Shown piece after piece: positions 1-6,934 of a stretch of 18,133 nucleotides of DNA (its first letter is position 1; each line of letters starts with the position of its first letter). The DNA is from Christensenella sp. UBA7597. Its GTDB lineage: Bacteria > Bacillota > Clostridia > Christensenellales > Borkfalkiaceae. The notes below the pieces were generated by a model that was given only the letters and a program-made list of their open reading frames with translations, had not been told where the DNA came from and searched no databases. The stretch is taken from contig DLQW01000098.1 of NCBI GenBank assembly GCA_002474405.1, positions 1 to 18,133 on the forward strand, in the 5' to 3' direction. The position numbers were made by a program, and so were the translations under genes.

Positions 1-258
1 GCGGTGGCGCTGTATATTTTTTTCACGGAGTGGGGCTCGATGGGTTCGCTGATCGGCACTTCCGGGTTTGCGATCTGGCAGGGAACGATATTTTTATTGC
101 GTTACGGAGCGGAAAAAAACGTGTATTTCGCGGCAGCGATGCTGTTGCTGCTGCTGTTGAACGTGTTCACGTGGGGGGCGCACCATAAAAACGTATGGCG
201 GCTGTTAAGCGGTACGGAACACAGAACTTCGGTGAAAAAAATTGCGAAAAAAGGCTGA
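1..258 (+). CDS. plsY: Glycerol-3-phosphate acyltransferase PlsY, C-terminal part
   Basis: The window opens inside this gene; only the last 85 codons are present, with no start. PlsY is an integral membrane enzyme that transfers an acyl group from acyl-phosphate to glycerol-3-phosphate, the first step of phospholipid synthesis. The visible part matches the family's end: a GSMGSLIGTS stretch like the SLGSLIxA motif, a membrane segment (AAAMLLLLLLNVF) and the closing HHKNVWRLLSGTE signature, which resembles the usual RHRxNIKRLLxGTE near the PlsY C-terminus, then a short basic tail. Membrane topology and motif order fit, but the catalytic N-terminal part lies outside the window. It ends just before the tmRNA promoter and shows no terminator of its own. 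Confidence 0.72.
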   Translation, partial: AVALYIFFTEWGSMGSLIGTSGFAIWQGTIFLLRYGAEKNVYFAAAMLLLLLLNVFTWGAHHKNVWRLLSGTEHRTSVKKIAKKG

Positions 259-264
259 AAAGCG

Positions 265-293
265 TTTACTTTTGCGGGAATTGCGTGTATAAT
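265..293 (+). promoter_or_regulatory. Sigma-A-type promoter of the tmRNA gene
   Basis: A -35 box TTTACT (265-270) and a perfect -10 box TATAAT (288-293) are separated by 17 bp. Transcription would start near 300, giving a leader of about 65 nt before the mature tmRNA 5' end at 367, which RNase P would normally remove. Confidence 0.75.
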
Positions 294-366
294 AATATAA
301 AGCGCAAAGGTGCGGCGAAAGCGGCGGAAAACCGAAAAAGCAGCACGCGCGCGAAAAATACAATAC

Positions 367-732
367 GGGGGTGTAAAGGTTTCGATTGCCGGTGAGCGGA
401 AAGATAAGCATACCGCAGACGGAGTGGCTGCGTTAAAAACATTCCGAAAAATTTAAATGCAGATAACAATGCAGAATACGCCTTAGCGGCGTAACTTTGT
501 TTTAAACAAAGCGTCGGCTTTCATTTTTTCGTCGGTGAAAGACGCGGCGTAAATCAAGACGAAAAAATCTTTTTGTTCCGGCGGGAGGGGATGGAAAGAT
601 TAAAATTATCCCGTGCGAAAGCGGCGGCGCGTTTACCCGCAACCGTTTTTTAAGAAGAAAGGCAAACTAAGTATGTAGAAAGTTTTTTGGCAGCCGAGTA
701 AGACGTGGGTTCGATCCCCACCATCTCCACCA
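367..732 (+). ncRNA. ssrA: tmRNA (transfer-messenger RNA)
   Basis: This is the ribosome-rescue RNA: it enters stalled ribosomes with SmpB, adds a degradation tag and provides a stop codon. The tRNA-like ends are visible. The 5' GGGGGTG (367-373) pairs with CATCTCC (722-728) before the A discriminator and an encoded CCA (730-732), and a T-arm with GGGTTCGATCCCC lies just upstream. The tag frame reads ADNNAEYALAA then TAA (459-494), ending in the ALAA degron recognised by ClpXP-type proteases. The taaactaagtatgtagaa segment upstream of the tRNA-like 3' half is typical of tmRNA. The exact resume codon (GCA at 459) is inferred from the usual alanine start. Length is 366 nt, normal for the family. 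Confidence 0.95.
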
Positions 733-783
733 AAAAGAACCTGAAACGAACTACTTAAACGTGGCGTTTCGGGTTCTTTTTTG
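733..783 (+). terminator. Rho-independent terminator of tmRNA
   Basis: AAAAAGAACCTGAAACG is followed by a 15-nt loop region and CGTTTCGGGTTCTTTTTT, an almost perfect 17-bp stem (one G-T wobble) ending in a T-run directly after the tmRNA CCA end. Confidence 0.92.
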
Positions 784-998
784 CGTTATTTTTCGGCTTG
801 TTTAGTCGGTAATTAAGCGGCGCAAATTGTAAAAATCGGTAAAAAAGTAAAAGGCGACAGACAGACGAGGGGAAGCTCGGCGGAAAAATCGCGATTCCCG
901 GCGTTGCGGAAACGATGGGGAGAGATGTTGCGAAACGGCGATAGGCTATGCGTGTTGTGCTTGCAAAAAAATTTCACGTACAGCGTGTTTATGAAACG
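784..998. other. Intergenic region without recognised feature
   Basis: This lies between the tmRNA terminator and the terminator of the convergent AraC gene. I see no convincing reading frame, promoter, RNA or repeat. Composition is mixed, with short A-runs. Confidence 0.5.
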
Positions 999-1029
999 AG
1001 CCTCGGTGAATTAAAATTTCACCGAGGCT
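999..1029 (-). terminator. Probable terminator of the AraC-family gene
   Basis: AGCCTCGGTGAA (999-1010) and TTCACCGAGGCT (1018-1029) form a perfect 12-bp stem with a 7-nt loop, 13 bp beyond the stop codon of the minus-strand regulator gene. The following minus-strand sequence (CGTTTCAT) is only weakly U-rich, so the strength of termination is uncertain. Confidence 0.6.
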
Positions 1030-1042
1030 TCCGGAATGCGGC

Positions 1043-1831
1043 TTATTTCATGCGGCTAGGGGCAACGCCTCGCCGTTCTTTGTAAAAACGCGAAAACTGA
1101 CTGACGTCGGTGAAGCCCACCTGCGTAGCCACCGCGGAAACGGAAAGTTCGCTGCTTTTCAGCAAGGCGTCCGCTTCCGAAAGCCGACGTTGCAGCAAGT
1201 ATTCTTTCGGCGGCATGCCGTATTCCCGAATGAAAAGTTTGCGGAAATAATCGGGAGAAAACCCCGCCATGTCCGCAAGAAAAGCTACGGTTACGTCCGT
1301 CATATAGTAATTGTCGATATAAATTTTCACATAGTGCAGCGAGGAAACTTCGGGCGAAGAATTCGGCTCGGAGCGCGTCAGTTCGCAGAGAATTTCGTCC
1401 GTAAGTCCGTCGATGGCAAGGGCGAAATTTTTCTTTTTCTCGCTGTATTCCAAACGGATTTTCGCAAATAAATCGGCAATCTTTTCCGATACCGAGTGAA
1501 AAATGCAGCTTTCTGGCAGAATGTCGCGCGTGGGGTAAAATCCTACGGCAAGAATATTGCAATCCTTTTCGTGAATTTCGTTGTGCACGGTGTACGGTTT
1601 ATAAAACACAACGGCGTTGTCGTCGAAACGGAAGTGCTTATCCGTACTGAACGCGCGTTCGTACGGCACCAGAAATTCGCCCGATTTATAGGGCATCACG
1701 TCGTTTTGCCGATAATCGGAACGCCCCTTGCCGCCGAAATAATACACCAGTTCGCAATAATCGTGAAAGTGCGGCGGAATCACCGTGCCGCGCTTTCTGA
1801 AACAGTCCAGCACAAACTGAAATTTAGCCAT
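1043..1831 (-). CDS. AraC-family transcriptional regulator
   Basis: This 262-residue protein has the usual two-part AraC layout. The N-terminal half is a cupin-like sugar-sensing domain (residues about 1-140) with a PPHFHDYCELVYY metal/ligand-type motif near residue 20 and a further KPYTVHNE histidine motif. The C-terminal 100 residues carry two helix-turn-helix units: TVAFLADMAGFSPDYFRKLF and LSVSAVATQVGFTDVSQFSR, followed by the FYKERRGVAPSR ending. Its start is supported by AGGGG eight bases upstream and by a strong promoter at 1878-1907. It is divergent from the sugar-uptake operon, the classic arrangement for a local activator that responds to the imported sugar. Three related motif copies in the shared intergenic region are its likely binding sites, one lying over its own promoter. 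The ligand cannot be read from the sequence. Confidence 0.92.
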   Translation of the reverse strand: MAKFQFVLDCFRKRGTVIPPHFHDYCELVYYFGGKGRSDYRQNDVMPYKSGEFLVPYERAFSTDKHFRFDDNAVVFYKPYTVHNEIHEKDCNILAVGFYPTRDILPESCIFHSVSEKIADLFAKIRLEYSEKKKNFALAIDGLTDEILCELTRSEPNSSPEVSSLHYVKIYIDNYYMTDVTVAFLADMAGFSPDYFRKLFIREYGMPPKEYLLQRRLSEADALLKSSELSVSAVATQVGFTDVSQFSRFYKERRGVAPSRMK

Positions 1832-1877
1832 ATTCGTACCCCTATTCTTTCGTTGCAGCGCAAACGCTTACCGTAAA

Positions 1878-1907
1878 AGTATACACCATACGCGTCGGAT
1901 TTGTCAA
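1878..1907 (-). promoter_or_regulatory. Promoter of the AraC-family gene
   Basis: Read on the minus strand: a perfect TTGACA (-35, plus coordinates 1902-1907), an 18-bp spacer, and TATACT (-10, 1878-1883). It fires toward the regulator gene. The motif copy at 1894-1906 overlaps the -35 box and spacer, a position fit for autorepression. Confidence 0.8.
1894..1906 (+). promoter_or_regulatory. Candidate AraC-family binding site, upstream copy
   Basis: GTCGGATTTGTCA is the same motif as the two operon-proximal copies, apart from one inserted G. It starts 42 bp (2 x 21) before the copy at 1936 and overlaps the regulator's own promoter, so binding here could repress the regulator gene or support a DNA loop. 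Confidence 0.5.
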
Positions 1908-1934
1908 CGTGGCGGAATAAAAAATTTGCGAAAA

Positions 1935-1968
1935 AGACGGATTTTCAAAAAAATTAGTCGGATTTTCA
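1935..1968 (+). promoter_or_regulatory. Candidate AraC-family operator: two direct repeats 21 bp apart
   Basis: AGACGGATTTTCA (1935-1947) and AGTCGGATTTTCA (1956-1968) differ at one base and lie exactly 21 bp apart, two helical turns. Direct half-sites at this spacing next to the -35 box are the known arrangement for AraC-type activators. The second copy ends two bases before the operon's -35 box, a class II activator position. Binding by the neighbouring regulator is inferred. Confidence 0.72.
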
Positions 1969-1970
1969 TA

Positions 1971-2000
1971 TTTACACGGCGTCGGAGAAAATGATATAAT
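1971..2000 (+). promoter_or_regulatory. Promoter of the sugar-utilisation operon
   Basis: TTTACA (-35, 1971-1976), an 18-bp spacer and a perfect TATAAT (-10, 1995-2000) sit directly downstream of the repeated operator. The start would be near 2007, giving a leader of about 40 nt. The leader contains two AAAAACG-AAAAT copies 15 nt apart (2001 and 2016), of unknown meaning. Confidence 0.8.
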
Positions 2001-2046
2001 AAAAACGCAAAATGCAAAAACGGAAAATTACAAGCAGGTACAATCA

Positions 2047-2976
2047 ATGAAAGAGTACGAAATCATTCTCGATACCGATATAGGCGACGATATAGACGAC
2101 GCCTACGCGCTGGCGCTTTTAATGGCGGAAAACGCAAAACTTCTCGGCGTTACCACGGTGTACAGAAACGCCGTGCAGCGCGCGAAAATCGCTTCGCGGC
2201 TCATTGCGCTTTGGAACAGGCATATTCCCGTATACGCGGGGGAAAATTATCCCGAAAAACAGCCGCTGTTCCGCTTCGAAAAAGCGGACGAAGGCGACGT
2301 TCCCAACATTCCGCACTATATTCCGGCAGAAATGGAAAACGCAAAAATCGAAAACGGCGGCGCCGTGGATTTTATTTTGAACACGTTGCGCGCCCGCCCG
2401 CACGAAGTTACGATTCTTGCCATCGGTCCGTTTACGAATCTTGCCGCGGCGATCAAAAAAGACAAAGACACGTTTCTGCTTGCCAGAGAGGTGGCGATTA
2501 TGGGCGGAGATTATACGCAGAGCGTGGCGGAGTGGAACGTGCTGTGCGATCCCGAAGCGGCGGCGACGTTGTTTTCTTCGGGCGTGAAAATCCGCGCGGT
2601 GGGGGTGGACGTTACGCAAAAGTGTACTTTTTCGCCGGAAACGCTCGGCTATCTGCGCGCGCTGAAAAACCCGAAGAACAAACTGCTGCTGCGTATGACG
2701 GAAATCTGGATCGCGCACAATGCGGAAAAGGGCGTGCCGCCCACGATGCACGATCCGCTTACGGCGGAAGTGCTTTTTCACAAAAATCTCGTTCGTTTCG
2801 AAACGGGGAAATACGAGGTGTGCCTTACCGGCGAAAAGCGCGGCTTCACTTTAAAAAGCGAATCGGGAAAAAGCGAATCGGGCGCGAAAATCGAATACGC
2901 CGCAGACGCGGACGTTCCCTCGTTTATGGAAATACTCAGGCAAAATCTCGGCAGGGAGGATAAAACGGATGCTTGA
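2047..2976 (+). CDS. Nucleoside hydrolase (inosine/uridine-preferring family)
   Basis: This 309-residue protein is a typical-length member of the IUNH family, which cleaves the N-glycosidic bond of ribonucleosides using a bound calcium ion. The calcium and ribose-binding aspartate cluster is DTDIGDDIDDAYAL (residues 9-22), the DTDIG-type variant with a two-residue insertion compared with classic DxDPGxDD. Other family motifs are AIGPFTNLAAAI (126-136), MGG (152-154), EWNVLCDPEAA (162-172) and HDPL (235-238). It has no signal peptide, so it acts in the cytoplasm. It is the first gene of the operon and overlaps the next start by 8 bp. Near its end is a perfect 15-bp tandem duplication giving KSESGKSESG. 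In a GH43 sugar locus its substrate may be a pentose glycoside rather than a common nucleoside; that is inference. Confidence 0.88.
   Translation: MKEYEIILDTDIGDDIDDAYALALLMAENAKLLGVTTVYRNAVQRAKIASRLIALWNRHIPVYAGENYPEKQPLFRFEKADEGDVPNIPHYIPAEMENAKIENGGAVDFILNTLRARPHEVTILAIGPFTNLAAAIKKDKDTFLLAREVAIMGGDYTQSVAEWNVLCDPEAAATLFSSGVKIRAVGVDVTQKCTFSPETLGYLRALKNPKNKLLLRMTEIWIAHNAEKGVPPTMHDPLTAEVLFHKNLVRFETGKYEVCLTGEKRGFTLKSESGKSESGAKIEYAADADVPSFMEILRQNLGREDKTDA
2853..2882 (+). repeat. Perfect 15-bp tandem duplication inside the nucleoside hydrolase gene
   Basis: AAAAAGCGAATCGGG occurs twice back to back (2853-2867, 2868-2882). The frame is kept and the protein gains a second KSESG unit. It looks like a recent slippage or duplication event in a C-terminal surface region. 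Confidence 0.9.
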
Positions 2977-3946
2977 AGAAAACGTTGCGGCGGCGCAGAA
3001 GCAAAGCGTCCCGCCCGTAAAAAAACGCGCGTCGTATAACGGCGTAACGCGCGGCAGAGAAGCGTTTCACTTCTTTCTTGCGGCGATACCCGTCATCGGC
3101 TTCATGATTTTCGGACTGGTGCCGCTGGTGCTTTCGCTGGCGTTATCTTTCACCGACGTGAAAATGTCGATTCTCGACGATTTTACGTTTGTGGGCGTAA
3201 AGAATTTCATAACGCTCGCAAAAAACGTGTATTTTAAAAAATCCATCGTAAACACGCTGTATTATACGCTGAATGTGCCTCTTTCCATTGCGCTGGGACT
3301 GTTCATCGCGTATCTGGTGAACAAAGCGATGAAAGGCAAATACTTTTTCCGCTCGGTGTTCTTTATTCCGTACGTGTGTTCCACCGTTTCGGTGGCGGTG
3401 GCGTGGAAAATCATGTACGATAAGGAATACGGTATTTTCAATACGCTGCTTTCCTCGTTCGGCGTGGCGCAGATCGGCTGGATTTCCACGCCGCAGACGT
3501 TTATGCTTTCCACGATTATCATGAGCGTGTGGAGCGGCACGGGGTTCTGCGTGATTTTGTATCAGGCGGCGCTCGCCAACGTGAATACGGCGTATTACGA
3601 ATCGGCGAAAATCGACGGCGCAAGCAACGCGCGCGTGTTCTTTGCCGTTTCGCTGCCCGCCGTTTCGCCCACAACCTTCTATCTTTTAACGATGAAGCTG
3701 ATAGGTTCGCTGCAGGTAATGGCGGAGCCGGATATTCTTTCCGGCGGCAATGCCACCACGGGCGGTCTGAACTGGGCGGATATGACGGTAGTGAAGTTTT
3801 TGTATAAAACGTTCGGCGGGTCGTGGAATTCCATCGGGTTCGGCGTGGGCAGCGCGGCGGCGCTTGTGTTGACGGTGTTTATCGCGCTTGTTACCTGGAT
3901 CAATTTCCGCCTCGGCAAAAAATGGGTGAATTACGATATGGCGTAG
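2969..3946 (+). CDS. CUT1-type sugar ABC transporter permease (MalF-like)
   Basis: This 325-residue membrane protein has a basic N-terminal cytoplasmic tail (residues 1-32) and about six membrane segments, the first near 35-60 (AAIPVIGFMIFGLVPLVLSL). The EAA loop that contacts the ATPase is visible as YYESAKIDGASNARVFFAVSLP from residue 209, with the conserved glycine at 217. This permease class imports oligosaccharides and glycosides. Its ATG is supported by GGGAGGA just upstream and overlaps the end of the nucleoside hydrolase gene by 8 bp, suggesting translational coupling. It would pair with the next permease. No ATPase gene is in the operon, which is usual for CUT1 systems that share an MsiK-type ATPase. 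Confidence 0.92.
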   Translation: MLEENVAAAQKQSVPPVKKRASYNGVTRGREAFHFFLAAIPVIGFMIFGLVPLVLSLALSFTDVKMSILDDFTFVGVKNFITLAKNVYFKKSIVNTLYYTLNVPLSIALGLFIAYLVNKAMKGKYFFRSVFFIPYVCSTVSVAVAWKIMYDKEYGIFNTLLSSFGVAQIGWISTPQTFMLSTIIMSVWSGTGFCVILYQAALANVNTAYYESAKIDGASNARVFFAVSLPAVSPTTFYLLTMKLIGSLQVMAEPDILSGGNATTGGLNWADMTVVKFLYKTFGGSWNSIGFGVGSAAALVLTVFIALVTWINFRLGKKWVNYDMA

Positions 3947-3959
3947 GGGAGAAAAATTT

Positions 3960-5033
3960 ATGAACAAAACGAAGAAAATTTATTCCGCGATTTATATCGT
4001 TTCCCGCGCGTTGTTTTTCGTAAGCGCGTTCGCGCTGTTCTTCGCGTTGCTGCCGCCCGCGGAGGAAAACGGCAGACGCGCGGCGCATTATACGATTTTT
4101 GCAATATGCTTTTTTACGGGCGCGGCGCTTACCGTATGGGGCACGGAAATGAAACGGCGCGGGCTGAAAAACGGCGTATCGCCCGAAACGTTCACGCCTG
4201 CGGGCGCGCAGACGGCGGTTTCGTATTTCTGGCTGATACTCATGGCTGTCGTCATCGTGTTTCCCTTTTACGTCATCGTGGTTACCAGTCTGAAAACCGA
4301 TTACGAAGCGGCCTCGCTCGGCTTTTCGTGGCTGCCGAAACTCGGCGCTTCCGCCGAAGCGTACAAATACGTGTTCACTTCCGACGCGCTGGACGTAACG
4401 ATCGGCGACGCGCTGATCAACACGCTGAAAACCAGCGTCGTGCCCACGCTTGCCTCGGTGTTTGTCTCCGCGCTTTCGGCATATTCGTTTGCAAAGCTGG
4501 AATTCCGCGGCAAAAAAGCGCTGTTCGGCATACTGCTTCTCACCATGATGACGCCCGGCTGCATCACGCTTTTATCCAGCTATCTTCTGTACGATGCGAT
4601 CGGCTGGACGCATTCGTTCCTGCCGCTGGTGGTTCCCTCGTTTTTCGGGGCGGCGGGCATCGTGTTCTTCCTGCGCGAATATTTCGCGGGGATACCGGAC
4701 GATCTTCTGGGCAGCGCCCGGCTTGACGGGTTGGACGATATGGGTATCTTTTTCCGCATCGTCATGCCGCTTTCCGTACCCGCCGTGGTGGCGCAGCTGG
4801 TTTTGACGTTCGTGGGAAAATACAACGATTTCATGGGACCGCTTATCTATCTGACGGATAACGAAATGTATACGCTGCAGATTTACATGCGTTCGTTTAC
4901 CAGCGGCTCCATTTACAACAACCGCGTGGCGGCGGCTTGCGCGATTTCCATAGCGCCGCTTCTTTTGGCGTATCTGTTTCTGCAAAAAATTATTCTTTCG
5001 GGCATCGCGATGTCGTCGGGGCTGAAAGCGTAA
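3960..5033 (+). CDS. CUT1-type sugar ABC transporter permease (MalG-like) with extra N-terminal membrane segments
   Basis: At 357 residues it is about 75 residues longer than a usual MalG-type permease (around 280). The family core starts near residue 85 (YFWLILMAVVIVFPFYVIVVTSL), followed by the remaining membrane segments. The EAA loop is DDLLGSARLDGLDDMGIFFR from residue 247, with glycine at 257. Ahead of the core are two additional hydrophobic segments, about residues 8-30 and 43-60, joined to it by a basic loop. It follows the MalF-like gene by 13 bp with a GGGGAG ribosome binding site. The extension has no motif I recognise; it might influence assembly or be a lineage trait. Confidence 0.92.
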   Translation: MNKTKKIYSAIYIVSRALFFVSAFALFFALLPPAEENGRRAAHYTIFAICFFTGAALTVWGTEMKRRGLKNGVSPETFTPAGAQTAVSYFWLILMAVVIVFPFYVIVVTSLKTDYEAASLGFSWLPKLGASAEAYKYVFTSDALDVTIGDALINTLKTSVVPTLASVFVSALSAYSFAKLEFRGKKALFGILLLTMMTPGCITLLSSYLLYDAIGWTHSFLPLVVPSFFGAAGIVFFLREYFAGIPDDLLGSARLDGLDDMGIFFRIVMPLSVPAVVAQLVLTFVGKYNDFMGPLIYLTDNEMYTLQIYMRSFTSGSIYNNRVAAACAISIAPLLLAYLFLQKIILSGIAMSSGLKA

Positions 5034-5060
5034 TCGGAATTTTAAATTATATAAGAATCG

Positions 5061-5073
5061 TTTCGCGGCGAAA
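5061..5073 (+). other. Small hairpin before the solute-binding protein gene
   Basis: TTTCG-CGG-CGAAA can form a 5-bp stem in the 65-bp gap between the permease and solute-binding genes. The surrounding ATCGTT...GCGGCGAAACC.GC sequence resembles the hairpin leader at 13351-13369. A role in message processing or stability is only inferred. Confidence 0.4.
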
Positions 5074-5086
5074 CCTGCGAAGCGGT

Positions 5087-5093
5087 AAGGAGG
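5087..5093 (+). promoter_or_regulatory. Ribosome binding site that fixes the start of the solute-binding protein
   Basis: A perfect AAGGAGG sits five bases before ATG 5099. The frame is open further upstream to 4937, but that would overlap the permease gene and bury the signal peptide, so 5099 is the true start. Confidence 0.88.
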
Positions 5094-5098
5094 ACTCT

Positions 5099-6907
5099 AT
5101 GAGAAAAATTTTTACTAAAACTGCAATGCGGAAAGGCGCCGCGGCGATGCTGGCGGGGCTTTGCGTGTTTTCGGCTGCGGCGTGCGGCAAAAGCGGCGAT
5201 ACGCCCGCGGGCTTTTCCCGCGTAACGTTTGCCTACGGGGTGGACGGCGACGAACTGAAGAACGAAATGAAAAAACTGGTGCAGGCGTTCAACGATTCCG
5301 CAACCGCGCAGGAAAATAAAATCTTCGTGAAAACCAACGCCAAGTCCGCCGACGGGTTCGACGGGTTCTTGTCGACGGAGCTGGTATCCAAGCGCGGCGC
5401 CGACGTGGTAACGCTGGAGGACGAATATTTCCGCCCGCTGACGAACAACCTCGAACCGCTGGGCGCTACGGCGGAGGCGAACGTTCAAAAACTGTACGCG
5501 GGCGTGGAAAGCCGGCTGGTATACAACACGGCAACGGGACTTTCCGATTCCGAGGCCAGACGTTACGCGCTGCCGCTGTACAACAACACCGTGGTTACGT
5601 ACGTAAACGTTTCCAAACTGAAAGAAGCGGGCGTGAAATACATCAGCGTAGACGATTCCGACGAGGCGATCGCCGCGTTCAACGCGGGCGGCAAAGATAA
5701 CAACGGAAACACGAAAGCCGATCTCGGCATTACGGGTACGGTGTTGCGCAAGGGGTTCCAGCGCGATAACCCGTATTACGGTTCCGCGTGGTCGGCTCCG
5801 TCGTCGGGAGAAACGCTGATTTTCAACGATAAAATCGCGATGAACTGGGACGAAACGGAGGATCTCGGCAGAATCATGACGAAAGAGCGCAACGCCGCTT
5901 CGCCTACGGATTACGGCTTCTATACAGAATGGTGGTTTTCGTACGCGTGGTCGGTGGGCGGCGATTGCATCGCGGATATCACGGGCAATCTCGATTACAA
6001 GTTTTCGCTGCCGGACGATACGGCGAATTATATCGTAACGGCGGACGAAGGTTTCACGGGCGAGACTACGGGCAAAAAGTACGAAAAGGGCGATACGCTG
6101 GAATTTCTGGATAAAATCCATGTGGGCGCAGGCGAAAGAGTTCAGGCGGAAAGCGACGGCAGATTCACCGTCAACGGAAAAACGGCGTCGATGGCGGATA
6201 ACGTAAAAGCGGGCTTGCAAAGCGGCGCGCTTTCGGCGCTTCCTTCCACCAAGGCGGCGTTCACCCGTTTTGCGAAGATGGCGGCGAAAGAATACGGCGA
6301 TACGCGCATTTCGCCCTATCCCACGGAAGTGAGCGCCAACACGAATACTTCCACGTACTTCATTTCGGGCAAGCTTGCCATGATGATCGAGCGCGTTTCC
6401 AATCTGGATACGGTGAAAAATCTGATGAACCAAAGCTCGCAGGAATGGACGATCGCGCCCGTGCCCGCCTACAAAGAATACGAAAATCCGAGAAACGGAA
6501 AATCGGACGAAGTGAAGGTGCGCGGAAAACAGGCGAATCATTCGCATCTTCTTTCCGTGGCAATCCGTAAAAATTCCGAAATGAAAGAACAATCGGAAAT
6601 TTTTCTGAACTGGCTGGTAACGGAAGGGCAGAAACTGCTTGCCGAGGACGGCTACGGCAGCGTGAATTCCGATTACGAAAACGAAGTTCTTGCCGCTTCC
6701 AACCGTACGAACAACGCTTCCGTGCTTTTAAGCAGCAATAAAAATTCGAAAAAAGGCGACTGGGCGTACCTTACCGACCGTATCTGGATAGACGTCTGGG
6801 CGATTCCGCTCAATTCCAACGTGAGAAACGGCTCCATGACGCTGAAAGACTGGTTTACGGGCTATGTAACCGAAACGAACAACGCGCTTGCGGATTACAG
6901 AAAGTAA
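5099..6907 (+). CDS. Extracellular solute-binding lipoprotein (CUT1 family 1 type), unusually large
   Basis: This 603-residue protein begins with a lipoprotein signal peptide: basic residues, a hydrophobic AAAMLAGLCVFSA core and a lipobox ending in Cys29 (SAAACG). It would be anchored outside the membrane and deliver sugar to the two permeases encoded just before it. Family signs include the N-terminal VTFAYGVDGDELKNEMKKLV strand-helix, a central RRYALPLYNNTVVTYVNVSKL stretch, and a late NANTSTYFISGKLAMMIE segment of the type found where the ligand lies. It is 150 or more residues longer than most CUT1 binding proteins (about 430), with an insert around residues 310-380 rich in charged turns (TGKKYEKGDTLEFLDKI). 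Such enlarged forms occur in Clostridia for bulky oligosaccharides; the ligand here is unknown. Confidence 0.9.
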   Translation: MRKIFTKTAMRKGAAAMLAGLCVFSAAACGKSGDTPAGFSRVTFAYGVDGDELKNEMKKLVQAFNDSATAQENKIFVKTNAKSADGFDGFLSTELVSKRGADVVTLEDEYFRPLTNNLEPLGATAEANVQKLYAGVESRLVYNTATGLSDSEARRYALPLYNNTVVTYVNVSKLKEAGVKYISVDDSDEAIAAFNAGGKDNNGNTKADLGITGTVLRKGFQRDNPYYGSAWSAPSSGETLIFNDKIAMNWDETEDLGRIMTKERNAASPTDYGFYTEWWFSYAWSVGGDCIADITGNLDYKFSLPDDTANYIVTADEGFTGETTGKKYEKGDTLEFLDKIHVGAGERVQAESDGRFTVNGKTASMADNVKAGLQSGALSALPSTKAAFTRFAKMAAKEYGDTRISPYPTEVSANTNTSTYFISGKLAMMIERVSNLDTVKNLMNQSSQEWTIAPVPAYKEYENPRNGKSDEVKVRGKQANHSHLLSVAIRKNSEMKEQSEIFLNWLVTEGQKLLAEDGYGSVNSDYENEVLAASNRTNNASVLLSSNKNSKKGDWAYLTDRIWIDVWAIPLNSNVRNGSMTLKDWFTGYVTETNNALADYRK

Positions 6908-6934
6908 TCGGAAATCATAAGGAGAAAAACGGTG

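Noticed and set aside
195..395. A 66-codon frame running into the tmRNA
   Set aside because: It overlaps the PlsY end, the tmRNA promoter and the mature tmRNA 5' end, so it is not a gene.
1496..1876. A plus-strand frame opposite the AraC gene
   Set aside because: It lacks a ribosome binding site and recognisable motifs, and it runs through the regulator's promoter.
2001..2030. A catabolite (cre) site in the operon leader
   Set aside because: AAAAACGGAAAAT has only partial resemblance and lacks the palindromic TGNAANCGNTNNCA pattern.
5050..5055. TATAAG as a -10 box for an internal promoter before the solute-binding gene
   Set aside because: No acceptable -35 box lies 15-19 bp upstream.
4937..5098. 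An earlier start for the solute-binding protein
   Set aside because: It would overlap the permease gene by nearly 100 bases and put 53 residues before a perfect lipoprotein signal; AAGGAGG before 5099 decides the start.
5042..6592. A 516-codon minus-strand frame opposite the solute-binding gene
   Set aside because: Its composition is of the same artefact type (Arg/His/Phe/Val-rich) and it lies wholly inside a well-supported plus-strand gene.
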